A stretch of 14,446 bases of DNA from Bacillota bacterium (GTDB taxonomy: Bacteria > Bacillota_A > Clostridia > Lachnospirales > Lachnospiraceae), in the NCBI GenBank assembly GCA_023443925.1, contig JAEZSL010000010.1, positions 1-14,446 on the forward strand. The letters run 5' to 3'. The translations under genes and the position numbers were made by a program. The notes below the pieces were generated by a model. The model was given only the letters and a program-made list of their open reading frames with translations, made no database searches and had not been told where the DNA came from. This document shows positions 5,996 to 14,363 of the stretch, piece after piece. Position 1 is the stretch's first letter; the number at the start of each line of letters is the position of its first letter.

Positions 5996-6989
5996 GTTGA
6001 AGAATGAAAAAATTAAACTGTCGGATATTGCAAAGGAACTTGGTATTTCAACCATATCTGTAAGCCGTGCGCTTTCGGGGCAGGATGGGGTAAGTCATGA
6101 ACTGAGGGATAAAGTTCTGCTTAAAGCAAACGAGATGGGATATGCAAGGGCGAAAAGCCCTGAACAGACCCGGGTATTGGTATTACATCAGAGGCCTTTT
6201 ATCCAGGATAACAGTAATTTCAGCCACATTATGCAGGGAATAGAAAAGGCGCTTAAGGATGCAGGCTGTGAATATGATATGGAATTTGCGGATAAGAATA
6301 CCCAGGGAGATTTAAGCCTTCCCAATAAGCTCCAAAAAGGAATAACCTATGACGGCATGATTCTGATCGGAAATTTTGAGAATACTTATATGGAACTGGT
6401 GACCCGCAAGATTAACAATTATGTATGTTATGCAGGTTATTCTCCTTCCAGGGACAGTGACGGCATCTGGTATAATTTTAACAACAGTGCTTACAGACAG
6501 TGCGAATATCTTATTAATAAGGGACATAAAAGAATCGGATACCTGGGAAATAGCAGAGGGTATGTAAGCAAGGAAAAAGTACTGGGCATAAGTACGGCCT
6601 TAGAAAATCATGATATACCGGTATCGGAAGAGTTTTTTGTCTATGCAGAAGAATATGAGAAAACGGTATATGACCTGGTACAGAGCGGTCAGGGTCCGAC
6701 TGCTTTTATATGCCAGTGGGATTACACGGCTATAAAACTTATCAAGTTCCTGCATGATAAAGGGATTCGTGTGCCGGAGGATATCTCTGTGATGGGTCAC
6801 GGCAATACGGAGATGTCGGCACTTTGTATACCGGCACTTACAACGATGGAACTAAGTATTGATTACGCCTGTGAATCCAGTGTGGCGCTGCTGTTTAAAA
6901 GACTTGGCAGGACAGATAAACCAAGGGAAAATATATTGATTAACTGTACTTTGGTTGAAAGGGATTCCGTAAGGTCTATGGTCGAATAA
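5994..6989 (+). CDS. LacI-family transcriptional regulator with atypical hinge
   Basis: DNA-binding regulator, 331 residues, usual LacI-family length. Seen: an N-terminal helix-turn-helix (KLSDIAKELGIST..SVSRALSG, about 8-29) followed by the third helix ending at Met-Gly-Tyr50; the periplasmic-binding-protein-like effector domain from about 61; GHKRIGYLG (177-185); and PEDISVMGHG (261-270) with PALTTMELS. Odd points: only about ten residues separate GY from the first core strand, where relatives have about sixteen, and no PNxxARxL hinge helix is visible. The usual GFDD/GFDN of the effector pocket reads GHGN (268-271), and the arginine commonly found before the LG/GF helix is Lys195. Start: AGGAGG at 5981-5986, 7 bases before ATG. 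It is the first gene of the operon, 33 bases before the exporter genes, behind a cluster of TAACG sites. Probably autoregulated; the effector is unknown. Confidence 0.9.
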   Translation: MLKNEKIKLSDIAKELGISTISVSRALSGQDGVSHELRDKVLLKANEMGYARAKSPEQTRVLVLHQRPFIQDNSNFSHIMQGIEKALKDAGCEYDMEFADKNTQGDLSLPNKLQKGITYDGMILIGNFENTYMELVTRKINNYVCYAGYSPSRDSDGIWYNFNNSAYRQCEYLINKGHKRIGYLGNSRGYVSKEKVLGISTALENHDIPVSEEFFVYAEEYEKTVYDLVQSGQGPTAFICQWDYTAIKLIKFLHDKGIRVPEDISVMGHGNTEMSALCIPALTTMELSIDYACESSVALLFKRLGRTDKPRENILINCTLVERDSVRSMVE

Positions 6990-7022
6990 ATTTATTAAAT
7001 GATTTTAAGAAGAGGGATTATA

Positions 7023-8765
7023 ATGGATAAGAATATTTTAATGGGATTTATACTAAAACATAAAGTTTCCTATATAATCGGACTGGTTTTCATGTTTCTG
7101 TCTTCCTATGTCCAGACACTCTTTCCGAAAGTTCTGGGCGGTACGGTTGACATATTAAGAAGCGTTGGATTTGATACAGCCAGTGTATATTTAAATATTG
7201 CTTTTATTTTATTAATTGCCGTCGGCACCTTTGCCTTTACTTACATCTGGAGAAATCTTGTTATCGGAAATGCAAGAAAACTGGAATGCCATATAAGAGA
7301 AATATTGTTTGACCACTTTCAGATTCTGTCACCGGAATTCTACAGCCAGAGAAAGACCGGTGATTTAATTGCCTATGCCATCAATGACATCAATGCAGTG
7401 CGGCAGACCCTGGGACCGGCATTGTCCATGGCGATTAACGGGATTGTTGTCTGTGTAATCTCTATTTATTCCATGACACAGGCAATTAACTGGCAGCTTA
7501 CCCTATTGGCCCTGGTTCCCATTCCGGTTATGGTCTGTATTATGATTCATATCGGGAAGCTGGTTAAAAAAAGATTTAAAAAAGTACAGGAGACCTTTGC
7601 AGCAATTTCCGACCGCGTTAATGAGAATATTAACGGTATGCGGGTTATTAAAGCCTATGTACAGGAAGAAAAAGAAGTGGAACGGTTTGAAGAACTCAAT
7701 AACCGGATGGTGGAAGCAAATCTTAGTATGGTGCGGACATCAGCATTTTTGTCACCCCTTATTGAACTTTGTTTTACCGTAAGCTTTGTATTTAATCTGA
7801 TCTGGGGAGGAAACATGGTACTGGTTGGGAATATTTCGCTGGGAGATTTCATTGCGTTTAACGGGTATCTTACAATGATACTCGCACCGGTGCTTTCCAT
7901 CGGACAGGTCATAACGATATTACAAAGAGGTATGGCTTCTCTTGGCAGGCTGAATGAAATCCTGGGAGTTGCACCGCAGATAAATGATACGGGAGCAATA
8001 AGGCAATTGCCGCAGGATATCATTAAAATCAATAAGCTTACCTTTACCTACCCCGGAGCCGACAGGCCGGCTTTAAAAGATATCAGCCTGACTATACAGG
8101 GAGGACATACGCTGGGAATCATCGGCAGAACCGGATCCGGCAAAAGTACTCTGATCAGTCTGCTGCTTGAAATGTACCAGCTGCCAAAAGGTAATATTTC
8201 CTTCGGAAGCCGGGATATCAATGAATACACGCTGGAAAGCCTGCGAAGCGGAATCGGGGTGGTTCCACAGGATAATTTTCTGTTTCATGCTTCTATCAAG
8301 GATAATATCTGTTTCTTTAAAGATATATACAGTCTGGCAGAAGTAGAACAGGCAGCAAAAGACAGCTGTATTTATGACAGCATTCTGGAATTTCCGGATG
8401 GTTTTGATACGGTTTTGGGTGAGCGGGGAGTTAATCTCTCCGGTGGCCAGAAACAGCGTATCTCCATAGCCAGGGCTCTGGTCAGAAAGTCGGAGGTTTT
8501 AGTACTGGATGATGCTCTTTCGGCAGTGGATACGGTTACGGAAGCTAAGATACTGGAGAACTTAAGAAGACTTCGCAAAAACAAAACGACAATTATTGTT
8601 GCCAGCAGAATTTCAGCCGTTATGCAGGCCGATGAAATCATTGTTCTGGATAAAGGGAAGATCTGTGAAAGAGGAACCCATGAACAGCTTTTAGAGAGAG
8701 GAGGAATATACGATGAAATCTTCCGATACCAGTACGGAGCGGGAAAGCTGGAATCCGTCAGTTAG
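7023..8765 (+). CDS. Heterodimeric ABC exporter subunit, degenerate ATP site (pair 1, first subunit)
   Basis: Membrane half-exporter (type IV ABC fold): six helices in residues about 15-300, then an ATPase domain from about 333. 580 residues. Seen: A-loop Tyr343, Walker A GRTGSGKST (368-376), Q-loop Gln416, a canonical signature LSGGQ (472-476), and Walker B VLVLDD (492-497). The catalytic glutamate is Asp497, and the switch histidine is Ser528 (VASRIS). These substitutions mark the non-hydrolysing site of heterodimeric exporters such as BmrC or TM287, whose normal signature serves the partner. Start: AGAGGG (7011-7016) lies 6 bases before ATG 7023; the in-frame ATG at 6999 has no ribosome binding site. 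Its 3' end overlaps the next gene by 53 bases, as expected for co-made partners. Drug or lipid efflux is the family role; substrate unknown. Confidence 0.92.
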   Translation: MDKNILMGFILKHKVSYIIGLVFMFLSSYVQTLFPKVLGGTVDILRSVGFDTASVYLNIAFILLIAVGTFAFTYIWRNLVIGNARKLECHIREILFDHFQILSPEFYSQRKTGDLIAYAINDINAVRQTLGPALSMAINGIVVCVISIYSMTQAINWQLTLLALVPIPVMVCIMIHIGKLVKKRFKKVQETFAAISDRVNENINGMRVIKAYVQEEKEVERFEELNNRMVEANLSMVRTSAFLSPLIELCFTVSFVFNLIWGGNMVLVGNISLGDFIAFNGYLTMILAPVLSIGQVITILQRGMASLGRLNEILGVAPQINDTGAIRQLPQDIIKINKLTFTYPGADRPALKDISLTIQGGHTLGIIGRTGSGKSTLISLLLEMYQLPKGNISFGSRDINEYTLESLRSGIGVVPQDNFLFHASIKDNICFFKDIYSLAEVEQAAKDSCIYDSILEFPDGFDTVLGERGVNLSGGQKQRISIARALVRKSEVLVLDDALSAVDTVTEAKILENLRRLRKNKTTIIVASRISAVMQADEIIVLDKGKICERGTHEQLLERGGIYDEIFRYQYGAGKLESVS

Positions 8766-10509
8766 TAAAGTCCAGAAAAAAGAAAGCTTTAAAAGACTCA
8801 TGTCACTTAACCTTCCCCATCTTAAAAAAATACTCTTGGCGGCACTGTGCGTACTGCTGGTAAATGGTGCAATTCTGGCCAAACCTTTTATACTAAAAAT
8901 TGTGATTGATGATTTTCTGACCAGCCAGGTACCGCAGAGAGGAATATATTCCCTTACCGGCATGGGTATTTTATATTTTGCCGTGGTGGTATTAAGCGGT
9001 TATTTCCGGATTGCGCAGATAAACCTGATTAATAAAGCCGGACAGGAAATATTAAGAGAATTAAGAGGCAGGGTTTTTAAGACCATCCAGCTCCTGCCTT
9101 TAAAATACCTGGACAAAACTTCCTCCGGCAGTCTTATAACCAGGGCTACCAACGATGTGGAGGCCCTCAGCCAGCTTTATACGGACGTATTCATGAGTTT
9201 CTTTAAGGATATCTTTCTGATTATCGGCATTGTAGGTGCGATGTTTATCATGGATGTCAGGCTGACGCTTGTATCTTTCTGCGTTATTCCTGCGATGTTT
9301 GTTTTTATATTTCTTTTACGTACTAAAATAAAAGAGAATTTCAGGAAAATGAAATATCTCATTGGAAGAATAAACGGCTTTATGGCTGAGAATTTATCCG
9401 GCATGAAATTAATACAAATTTTCCACGGCGAAGCAGAAAGAAAAAAAGATTTTAAGGAATTAAACGACGGCTACTACAAAGTAACTTCCTTCCAGGTCTG
9501 GATGAACAGTTTTTTAAAGCCTGCAGCCAATGTTTTTCGAAATATTACGGTAGCTATCCTGATCTGGTACGGTATGGGGAAAATTACGGATCATACCCTC
9601 AAGATAGGGATTCTCTATGCTTTTACGACTTATATCCAGCAGTTTTTTGAACCTATATCCGAGCTGGCTGATAATTATACCAGCATACAGTCCGCATTTG
9701 TATCGGCTGACCGTATTTTTGAGCTGCTGGACCAGAACGAGGAGCTGGAAGATCTTGATACCGGCATTCAACTGGAACGGTTGGACGGAGACATCGAATT
9801 TAAACATGTCTGGTTTACATACAATGACGAAGATTGGATTCTAAAGGATGTCAGTTTTGTCATACCCAAAGGCTGCACCGCAGCCTTTGTCGGTCAGACC
9901 GGTGCTGGAAAAACCACCATTATCAGTCTGATCAGCGGTTTTTATAAAATTCAGAAAGGTGAAATCCTGATTAATGGAATCAATATTAACGAGATCCGGA
10001 AAAGGGATTTAAGACGGAATGTGGCGGTGGTGCTGCAGGATGTCTTTCTGTTTTCAGAAACCATTGGTAAAAATGTTTCCTTAAACGATGATATTGATAC
10101 AGAAGTAATCGAAGAAGCACTTAAGTCATCCTATGCCATGGAATTTGTAGAGAGTTTTTCCGGAAGATTAAATGAACCGGTAATGGAGCGGGGCAGCACT
10201 TTCTCGGCAGGGCAGAGACAGCTGATCTCCTTTGCCAGGGCAATTGCCCATAACCCTTCTGTTATCGTTCTGGATGAGGCCACTGCCAATATTGACTCCC
10301 AGACCGAAATTCTGATCCAGAAAGCCATAGAGAATCTGGCAAAGGACAGGACAGCACTTATTATTGCCCACAGACTCTCCACCATACGTGGTGCGGATAT
10401 GATTATTGTGCTGGAACACGGACAAATTGCGGAGCAGGGCAGCCATAACCAGCTTATGGAACTGGGCGGTTATTATAAGGATATGGTAACCGAAGGACTT
10501 ACAGCTTAG
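8713..10509 (+). CDS. Heterodimeric ABC exporter subunit, catalytic ATP site (pair 1, second subunit)
   Basis: Partner half-exporter, 598 residues. A charged N-terminal extension of about 35 residues precedes the first of six membrane helices (about 38-315); the ATPase domain starts near 360. Seen: A-loop Tyr370, Walker A GQTGAGKTT (394-402), Q-loop Gln442, Walker B VIVLDE (517-522) with catalytic Glu522, and switch His553 (IIAHRLSTI). The signature is FSAGQ (497-501) instead of LSGGQ, which in the dimer falls opposite the degenerate subunit's site. Its own catalytic site faces the normal LSGGQ of the first subunit, leaving one working site. Start: AGGAGG (8699-8704), 8 bases before ATG, is inside the preceding gene, so translation is probably coupled. 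Most like BmrD (YheH)-type subunits, though shorter than that protein. Substrate not readable. Confidence 0.92.
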   Translation: MKSSDTSTERESWNPSVSKVQKKESFKRLMSLNLPHLKKILLAALCVLLVNGAILAKPFILKIVIDDFLTSQVPQRGIYSLTGMGILYFAVVVLSGYFRIAQINLINKAGQEILRELRGRVFKTIQLLPLKYLDKTSSGSLITRATNDVEALSQLYTDVFMSFFKDIFLIIGIVGAMFIMDVRLTLVSFCVIPAMFVFIFLLRTKIKENFRKMKYLIGRINGFMAENLSGMKLIQIFHGEAERKKDFKELNDGYYKVTSFQVWMNSFLKPAANVFRNITVAILIWYGMGKITDHTLKIGILYAFTTYIQQFFEPISELADNYTSIQSAFVSADRIFELLDQNEELEDLDTGIQLERLDGDIEFKHVWFTYNDEDWILKDVSFVIPKGCTAAFVGQTGAGKTTIISLISGFYKIQKGEILINGININEIRKRDLRRNVAVVLQDVFLFSETIGKNVSLNDDIDTEVIEEALKSSYAMEFVESFSGRLNEPVMERGSTFSAGQRQLISFARAIAHNPSVIVLDEATANIDSQTEILIQKAIENLAKDRTALIIAHRLSTIRGADMIIVLEHGQIAEQGSHNQLMELGGYYKDMVTEGLTA

Positions 10510-10584
10510 GGTGTGTGGATTGAGGTGCCTCGTAACTTTCAAATCCTAACTAAGCTTAAAGAGAAGGCAGAAAGGAATAAAGAG

Positions 10585-12303
10585 ATGAAGCTGTACGGCA
10601 AGTACTTTAATAAATATAAAGTTCCGTTTTTGGCAGCGGTTATCTGCGTTGCGCTGGAAGCTGTCTGCGACCTGCTTGGGCCAACTTTAATGTCAAATAT
10701 CATTAATACGGGTATCGAGCAGGGCTCCATAACTTATGTGTATTACTGGGGAGGACTTATGCTGCTGGTAACGATAATCGGTGCCGGTTTTGCGGTAACC
10801 CGTAATATACTTGCCAGTAAAGTATCCCAGCGGATGGGAGCCGATCTGCGGTATGACCTGTTTGAGAAGATTGTCTATTTTTCCGAAGTCAGTGCAGATA
10901 AAATTGAAAGCGGTTCTTTAATTACCAGAATGACCAATGATACTTCACAAATTACCATGTTTGTAAACGGTATTATGCGTATCTTTTTAAAAGCCCCTAT
11001 AACCTGCATTGGCAGTATCGTACTTGCCAGTTTTATTAACTTCCGGTTAAGCCTGATTATATACGGGATTGTAGCGGTAGTAGCAGGTCTGATTGTGCTA
11101 AGTATGAAATTAAGCTATCCCCGGTTCTATCAGCTGCAAAAAGCTATGGATAAGGTGAATTTAACCGTTCAGGAATATCTGATCGGGGTACGGCTGGTTA
11201 AAGCTTTTGGTACTTATGACAAAGAATACGGACGGTTCGAGGAAGCGAATTCCGGACTGATGGAAAAAGGAGTTGCCTCCCAGATGGTAATTACCTTAAT
11301 ATCACCCCTGATGACACTGGCCGTTGGTATTGGTACGGTAATCGTAATATTTATGGGGAGCCGCCTGTTTTCCTTAAATCTGGCTTCACCGGGTGATATA
11401 ACGGCATTTACCATATATATGGCACAAATATTAACTTCCTTAATTATGATAACCAATATCTTTAACACCTTTGTCCGGACGAAAGCCTCCACCGCCCGTA
11501 TCAAAGAGGTACTGGACTGTGAAGGGGATTTCTCTGAGAACGGTATACCAAAAGAATTAAACGGAGATATTGAATTTCAGAACGTTACTTTTGCTTATCC
11601 CGGCGGCAGCGGGGTGCCTGCCATAAAAGACTTATCTTTTTCTGTAAAAGGCGGCCAGAGTCTTGCGGTTATCGGACCTACCGGCAGCGGTAAGTCCACA
11701 ATTGCCTGGCTTTTACTGCGTTTTTATGATGTAAACAGCGGAAAGATATTAATAAATGGAGAGGATATAAAGGAATTAAATATTGCTAAGGTCAGGGCTA
11801 ATATCGCCATCGTACCGCAGAGACCCATGCTCTTCTCCGGTTCGGTTGCCCAGAATATTCGCTGGGGAGATAAAGCTGCCGCAGAGGAGGAATTAAAAGC
11901 AGCCGCAGCAAGGGCACAGGCAGGGTTTGTAGACCAAATGCCGGAAGGATTTGAGAGTTTACTGGGCAGCGGAGGGGTAAACGTATCCGGCGGCCAGAAG
12001 CAGCGTATCTCTATTGCAAGAGGACTGCTTAAAAAATCTTCCGTGCTGATACTGGATGATGCCACCAGTGCACTGGATGCCGTCACAGAAGCAAAAGTGC
12101 GGGAGAATATCAAAACAGGCAGCAGGAACCAGACAGTTATAACCATAACACAGCGCTGCGGTACAGCCATGTATGCGGACCGGATTTTGGTAATGGATAA
12201 CGGTAATAAGGCTGGATACGGCACCCACAGGGAGCTTATGCAAAACTGTGAAGTGTACCGGGATATTTATAAAACGCAGATTGAAAGCAGCAGGGAGGCA
12301 TAA
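10585..12303 (+). CDS. Heterodimeric ABC exporter subunit, degenerate ATP site (pair 2, first subunit)
   Basis: Second half-exporter pair, first subunit; 572 residues with six membrane helices (about 13-295) and an ATPase domain from about 327. Seen: Walker A GPTGSGKST (364-372), Q-loop Gln412, signature VSGGQ (467-471), and Walker B VLILDD (487-492). Asp492 replaces the catalytic glutamate, and the switch motif reads TITQRC with Gln523 for histidine. This is the same degenerate pattern as the first subunit of pair 1. Start: AAAGGA (10571-10576) lies 8 bases before ATG 10585. The frame is open from a GTG at 10513, but that lacks a good ribosome binding site, and the ATG start gives the family's usual MKxxxKYxxxYK beginning. 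It lies 75 bases after pair 1, on the same strand with no terminator seen. YfiB/LmrC-like by architecture. Confidence 0.92.
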   Translation: MKLYGKYFNKYKVPFLAAVICVALEAVCDLLGPTLMSNIINTGIEQGSITYVYYWGGLMLLVTIIGAGFAVTRNILASKVSQRMGADLRYDLFEKIVYFSEVSADKIESGSLITRMTNDTSQITMFVNGIMRIFLKAPITCIGSIVLASFINFRLSLIIYGIVAVVAGLIVLSMKLSYPRFYQLQKAMDKVNLTVQEYLIGVRLVKAFGTYDKEYGRFEEANSGLMEKGVASQMVITLISPLMTLAVGIGTVIVIFMGSRLFSLNLASPGDITAFTIYMAQILTSLIMITNIFNTFVRTKASTARIKEVLDCEGDFSENGIPKELNGDIEFQNVTFAYPGGSGVPAIKDLSFSVKGGQSLAVIGPTGSGKSTIAWLLLRFYDVNSGKILINGEDIKELNIAKVRANIAIVPQRPMLFSGSVAQNIRWGDKAAAEEELKAAAARAQAGFVDQMPEGFESLLGSGGVNVSGGQKQRISIARGLLKKSSVLILDDATSALDAVTEAKVRENIKTGSRNQTVITITQRCGTAMYADRILVMDNGNKAGYGTHRELMQNCEVYRDIYKTQIESSREA

Positions 12304-12305
12304 GG

Positions 12306-14153
12306 ATGGCACAGAAACTGATAAGTCAGGAAGTAAAAGGGCCAACGATTGGCATGAGATTTGGTGGCGGGAACCGTTTTGCACCCGGATCAAAACCGAA
12401 AAATGCCAAAGGTACCCTGTTACGTATTGTAAAAATCTATCTGCGGTGGGCAAAGACGATTTTTCTTGCCCTGCTGCTTACGGTACTCTCATCGGCTATA
12501 TCCATTATAACTCCGTATTTCATTGGCAAAACCTTTAATACTTTTCATATAACGGACAGATCGGTGGATTTAAAAATGCTGGTTTCCCTTTTAGTGGTAA
12601 TACTCATTCTATATGGCGTTAACTGGCTGTTAACTTGTATCAATGGGGTGATAATGCTTAAGGTCTCACAGAGGCTGGTATTTACTCTGCGCTCTGAATT
12701 CTTTGCAAAGCTGTTGAAGCTTCCTCTTAATTTTTATGACACACGTTCTCATGGTGATACCATGAGCAGAATAACCAACGATGTAGATAATATCAGCACT
12801 ACCATAGCCCAGACCACGACTCAGCTGATTTCAAGCATATTAACTCTGGCTGGTTCTATTGCCGTTATGATAGCATTGAATATACCCCTTACCCTGGTGG
12901 TTTTACTCTGTGTCCCTTTGGTAGCATTGCTGACTAAGGGGATTGCATCCAGAAGCCGGTCTTATTTTAAAGCTCAGCAGCAAAGCCTGGGTTCTCTTAA
13001 TGGCGTGATTGAAGAAAATATACTGGGACTTAAGATGGTAAAGGCTTTCGGCAAGCAGCAGGATATTTTAGGGCAGTTTGGGGAAATTAATGAAAAGCTC
13101 TATGAGAGCAGTACGAAAGCCCAGATCTGGTCGGGATATATGATGCCGATGCTGAATGTTATTAATAATTTTGTATTTGCTGTGGTTGCCATTACAGGAG
13201 GGATCTTGTCGGTGGGTTACGGCCTGTCAGTTGGTACGGTTGTCAGTTTCTTAAGTTATTCCAAACAATTTTCACATCCTCTTAATGCAGTTGCCGGTAT
13301 GTTTAATACCATTCAGTCTGCCCTTGCCGGAGCCGAGCGGGTTTTTGAAATACTGGACAGTGAAGAAGAACCGGCGGATGAAGCACAGGCAGTTATCCTG
13401 GAAGAACCAAAAGGGGATGTTACCTTTGAAAACGTATACTTTTCCTATGATAAATTAACACCTATCCTGAAAGATGTGAGCTTTCAGGTGAGAGCAGGGG
13501 AAGTGGTTGCTCTGGTTGGAGAAACTGGTGCCGGTAAAACTACCATTGTTAATCTTCTTACCCGTTTTTATGATGCGGACAGTGGCAGAGTTTTAATTGA
13601 TGATGTTCCCGTAAACAGTTTAAGGCGTGGCAGCTTAAGAAAATGCTTCTCAGTCGTACTGCAGGATACCTGTCTTTTCACCGGCACCATTCTGGACAAT
13701 ATTAGGTATTCCCAAACGGAGGCAAGTGATGATGAGGTAATACAAGCGGCAAAAATAGCCCGTGCCCATGATTTTATTGATAAGCTGCCAAAAGGTTATC
13801 ACACTTTGGTATCCGGTTCAGCGGATAATTTAAGCCAGGGTCAGCGTCAGCTTATTGCCATTGCCAGGGCCGTACTTTGTGACAGCCCTATATTAATTCT
13901 GGATGAGGCCACCAGCAGTGTGGATACCAAAACAGAAAAAGATATCCAGCATGCTTTTTTAAATCTTATGAAAAACCGTACCAGCTTTCTGATTGCGCAC
14001 CGTTTATCAACGATCCGGGATGCGGATCATATTATGGTGATCGGAGAAGGAAAGATCCTGGAAAGCGGAAACCATAGAAGTCTTATGGAACAAAAGGGCC
14101 AGTATTACAATATGGTCATCAGTCAGATGGGAAAACTTCCGGAAATACTTTAA
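12306..14153 (+). CDS. Heterodimeric ABC exporter subunit, catalytic ATP site (pair 2, second subunit)
   Basis: Partner of the preceding subunit, 615 residues. A Gly/Lys-rich cytosolic N-terminus of about 48 residues (FGGGNRFAPGSKPKNAKGTL, 19-38) is typical of YfiC/LmrD-type partners. Six helices follow (about 50-330), and the ATPase domain starts near 370. Seen: A-loop Tyr381, Walker A GETGAGKTT (405-413), Q-loop Gln453, Walker B ILILDE (529-534) with Glu534, and switch His565. The signature is LSQGQ (509-513), altered at one glycine, which would face the degenerate site of the partner. Start: AGGGAGG (12292-12298), inside the preceding gene, lies 7 bases before ATG, and only 2 bases separate the genes, so coupling is likely. 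No clear terminator was found in the 210 bases downstream. Confidence 0.92.
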   Translation: MAQKLISQEVKGPTIGMRFGGGNRFAPGSKPKNAKGTLLRIVKIYLRWAKTIFLALLLTVLSSAISIITPYFIGKTFNTFHITDRSVDLKMLVSLLVVILILYGVNWLLTCINGVIMLKVSQRLVFTLRSEFFAKLLKLPLNFYDTRSHGDTMSRITNDVDNISTTIAQTTTQLISSILTLAGSIAVMIALNIPLTLVVLLCVPLVALLTKGIASRSRSYFKAQQQSLGSLNGVIEENILGLKMVKAFGKQQDILGQFGEINEKLYESSTKAQIWSGYMMPMLNVINNFVFAVVAITGGILSVGYGLSVGTVVSFLSYSKQFSHPLNAVAGMFNTIQSALAGAERVFEILDSEEEPADEAQAVILEEPKGDVTFENVYFSYDKLTPILKDVSFQVRAGEVVALVGETGAGKTTIVNLLTRFYDADSGRVLIDDVPVNSLRRGSLRKCFSVVLQDTCLFTGTILDNIRYSQTEASDDEVIQAAKIARAHDFIDKLPKGYHTLVSGSADNLSQGQRQLIAIARAVLCDSPILILDEATSSVDTKTEKDIQHAFLNLMKNRTSFLIAHRLSTIRDADHIMVIGEGKILESGNHRSLMEQKGQYYNMVISQMGKLPEIL

Positions 14154-14250
14154 TTCTCGGAAAAATACGAACTATAAACCTTTAAAAAGCGGCAGGTATA
14201 TTTACGGTTAATCGAAAGAAGGAACCAAAATCATACAATTTTTAGAAAGT

Positions 14251-14332
14251 TATAATTAATTCTTAAGGATTGGTTTATTCTTTACCCATTTTATTTTTGA
14301 GAAAACTATGGTATACTATATAAATTCTTAAG
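14251..14332 (+). promoter_or_regulatory. Promoter region with a repeated AATTCTTAAG element
   Basis: AATTCTTAAG occurs at 14258-14267 and 14323-14332, 65 bases apart. The first copy begins 2 bases after TATAAT (14251-14256) and the second overlaps or follows TATACT/TATAAA (14312-14324). TTGAGA (14297-14302) is 16 bases before TATAAA (14319-14324), a plausible promoter for the DUF5685-like gene. Which -10 is used, and whether the repeat binds a protein, is unknown. Confidence 0.45.
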
Positions 14333-14363
14333 TGTAAATGAATTTTATGATTCAGGAGGATTT

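Noticed and set aside
10513..10584. GTG start at 10513 for the third exporter gene
   Set aside because: No good ribosome binding site precedes it, and the extra 24 residues are unlike the family N-terminus; ATG 10585 has AAAGGA at proper distance.
7023..12303. Loss of catalytic Glu and His in the genes at 7023 and 10585 as a sign of decay
   Set aside because: Both frames are intact, the substitutions are those known from heterodimeric exporters, and each has an adjacent partner with an intact site.
14154..14250. Terminator after the last exporter gene
   Set aside because: No stem of useful length followed by a T-run was found by eye.
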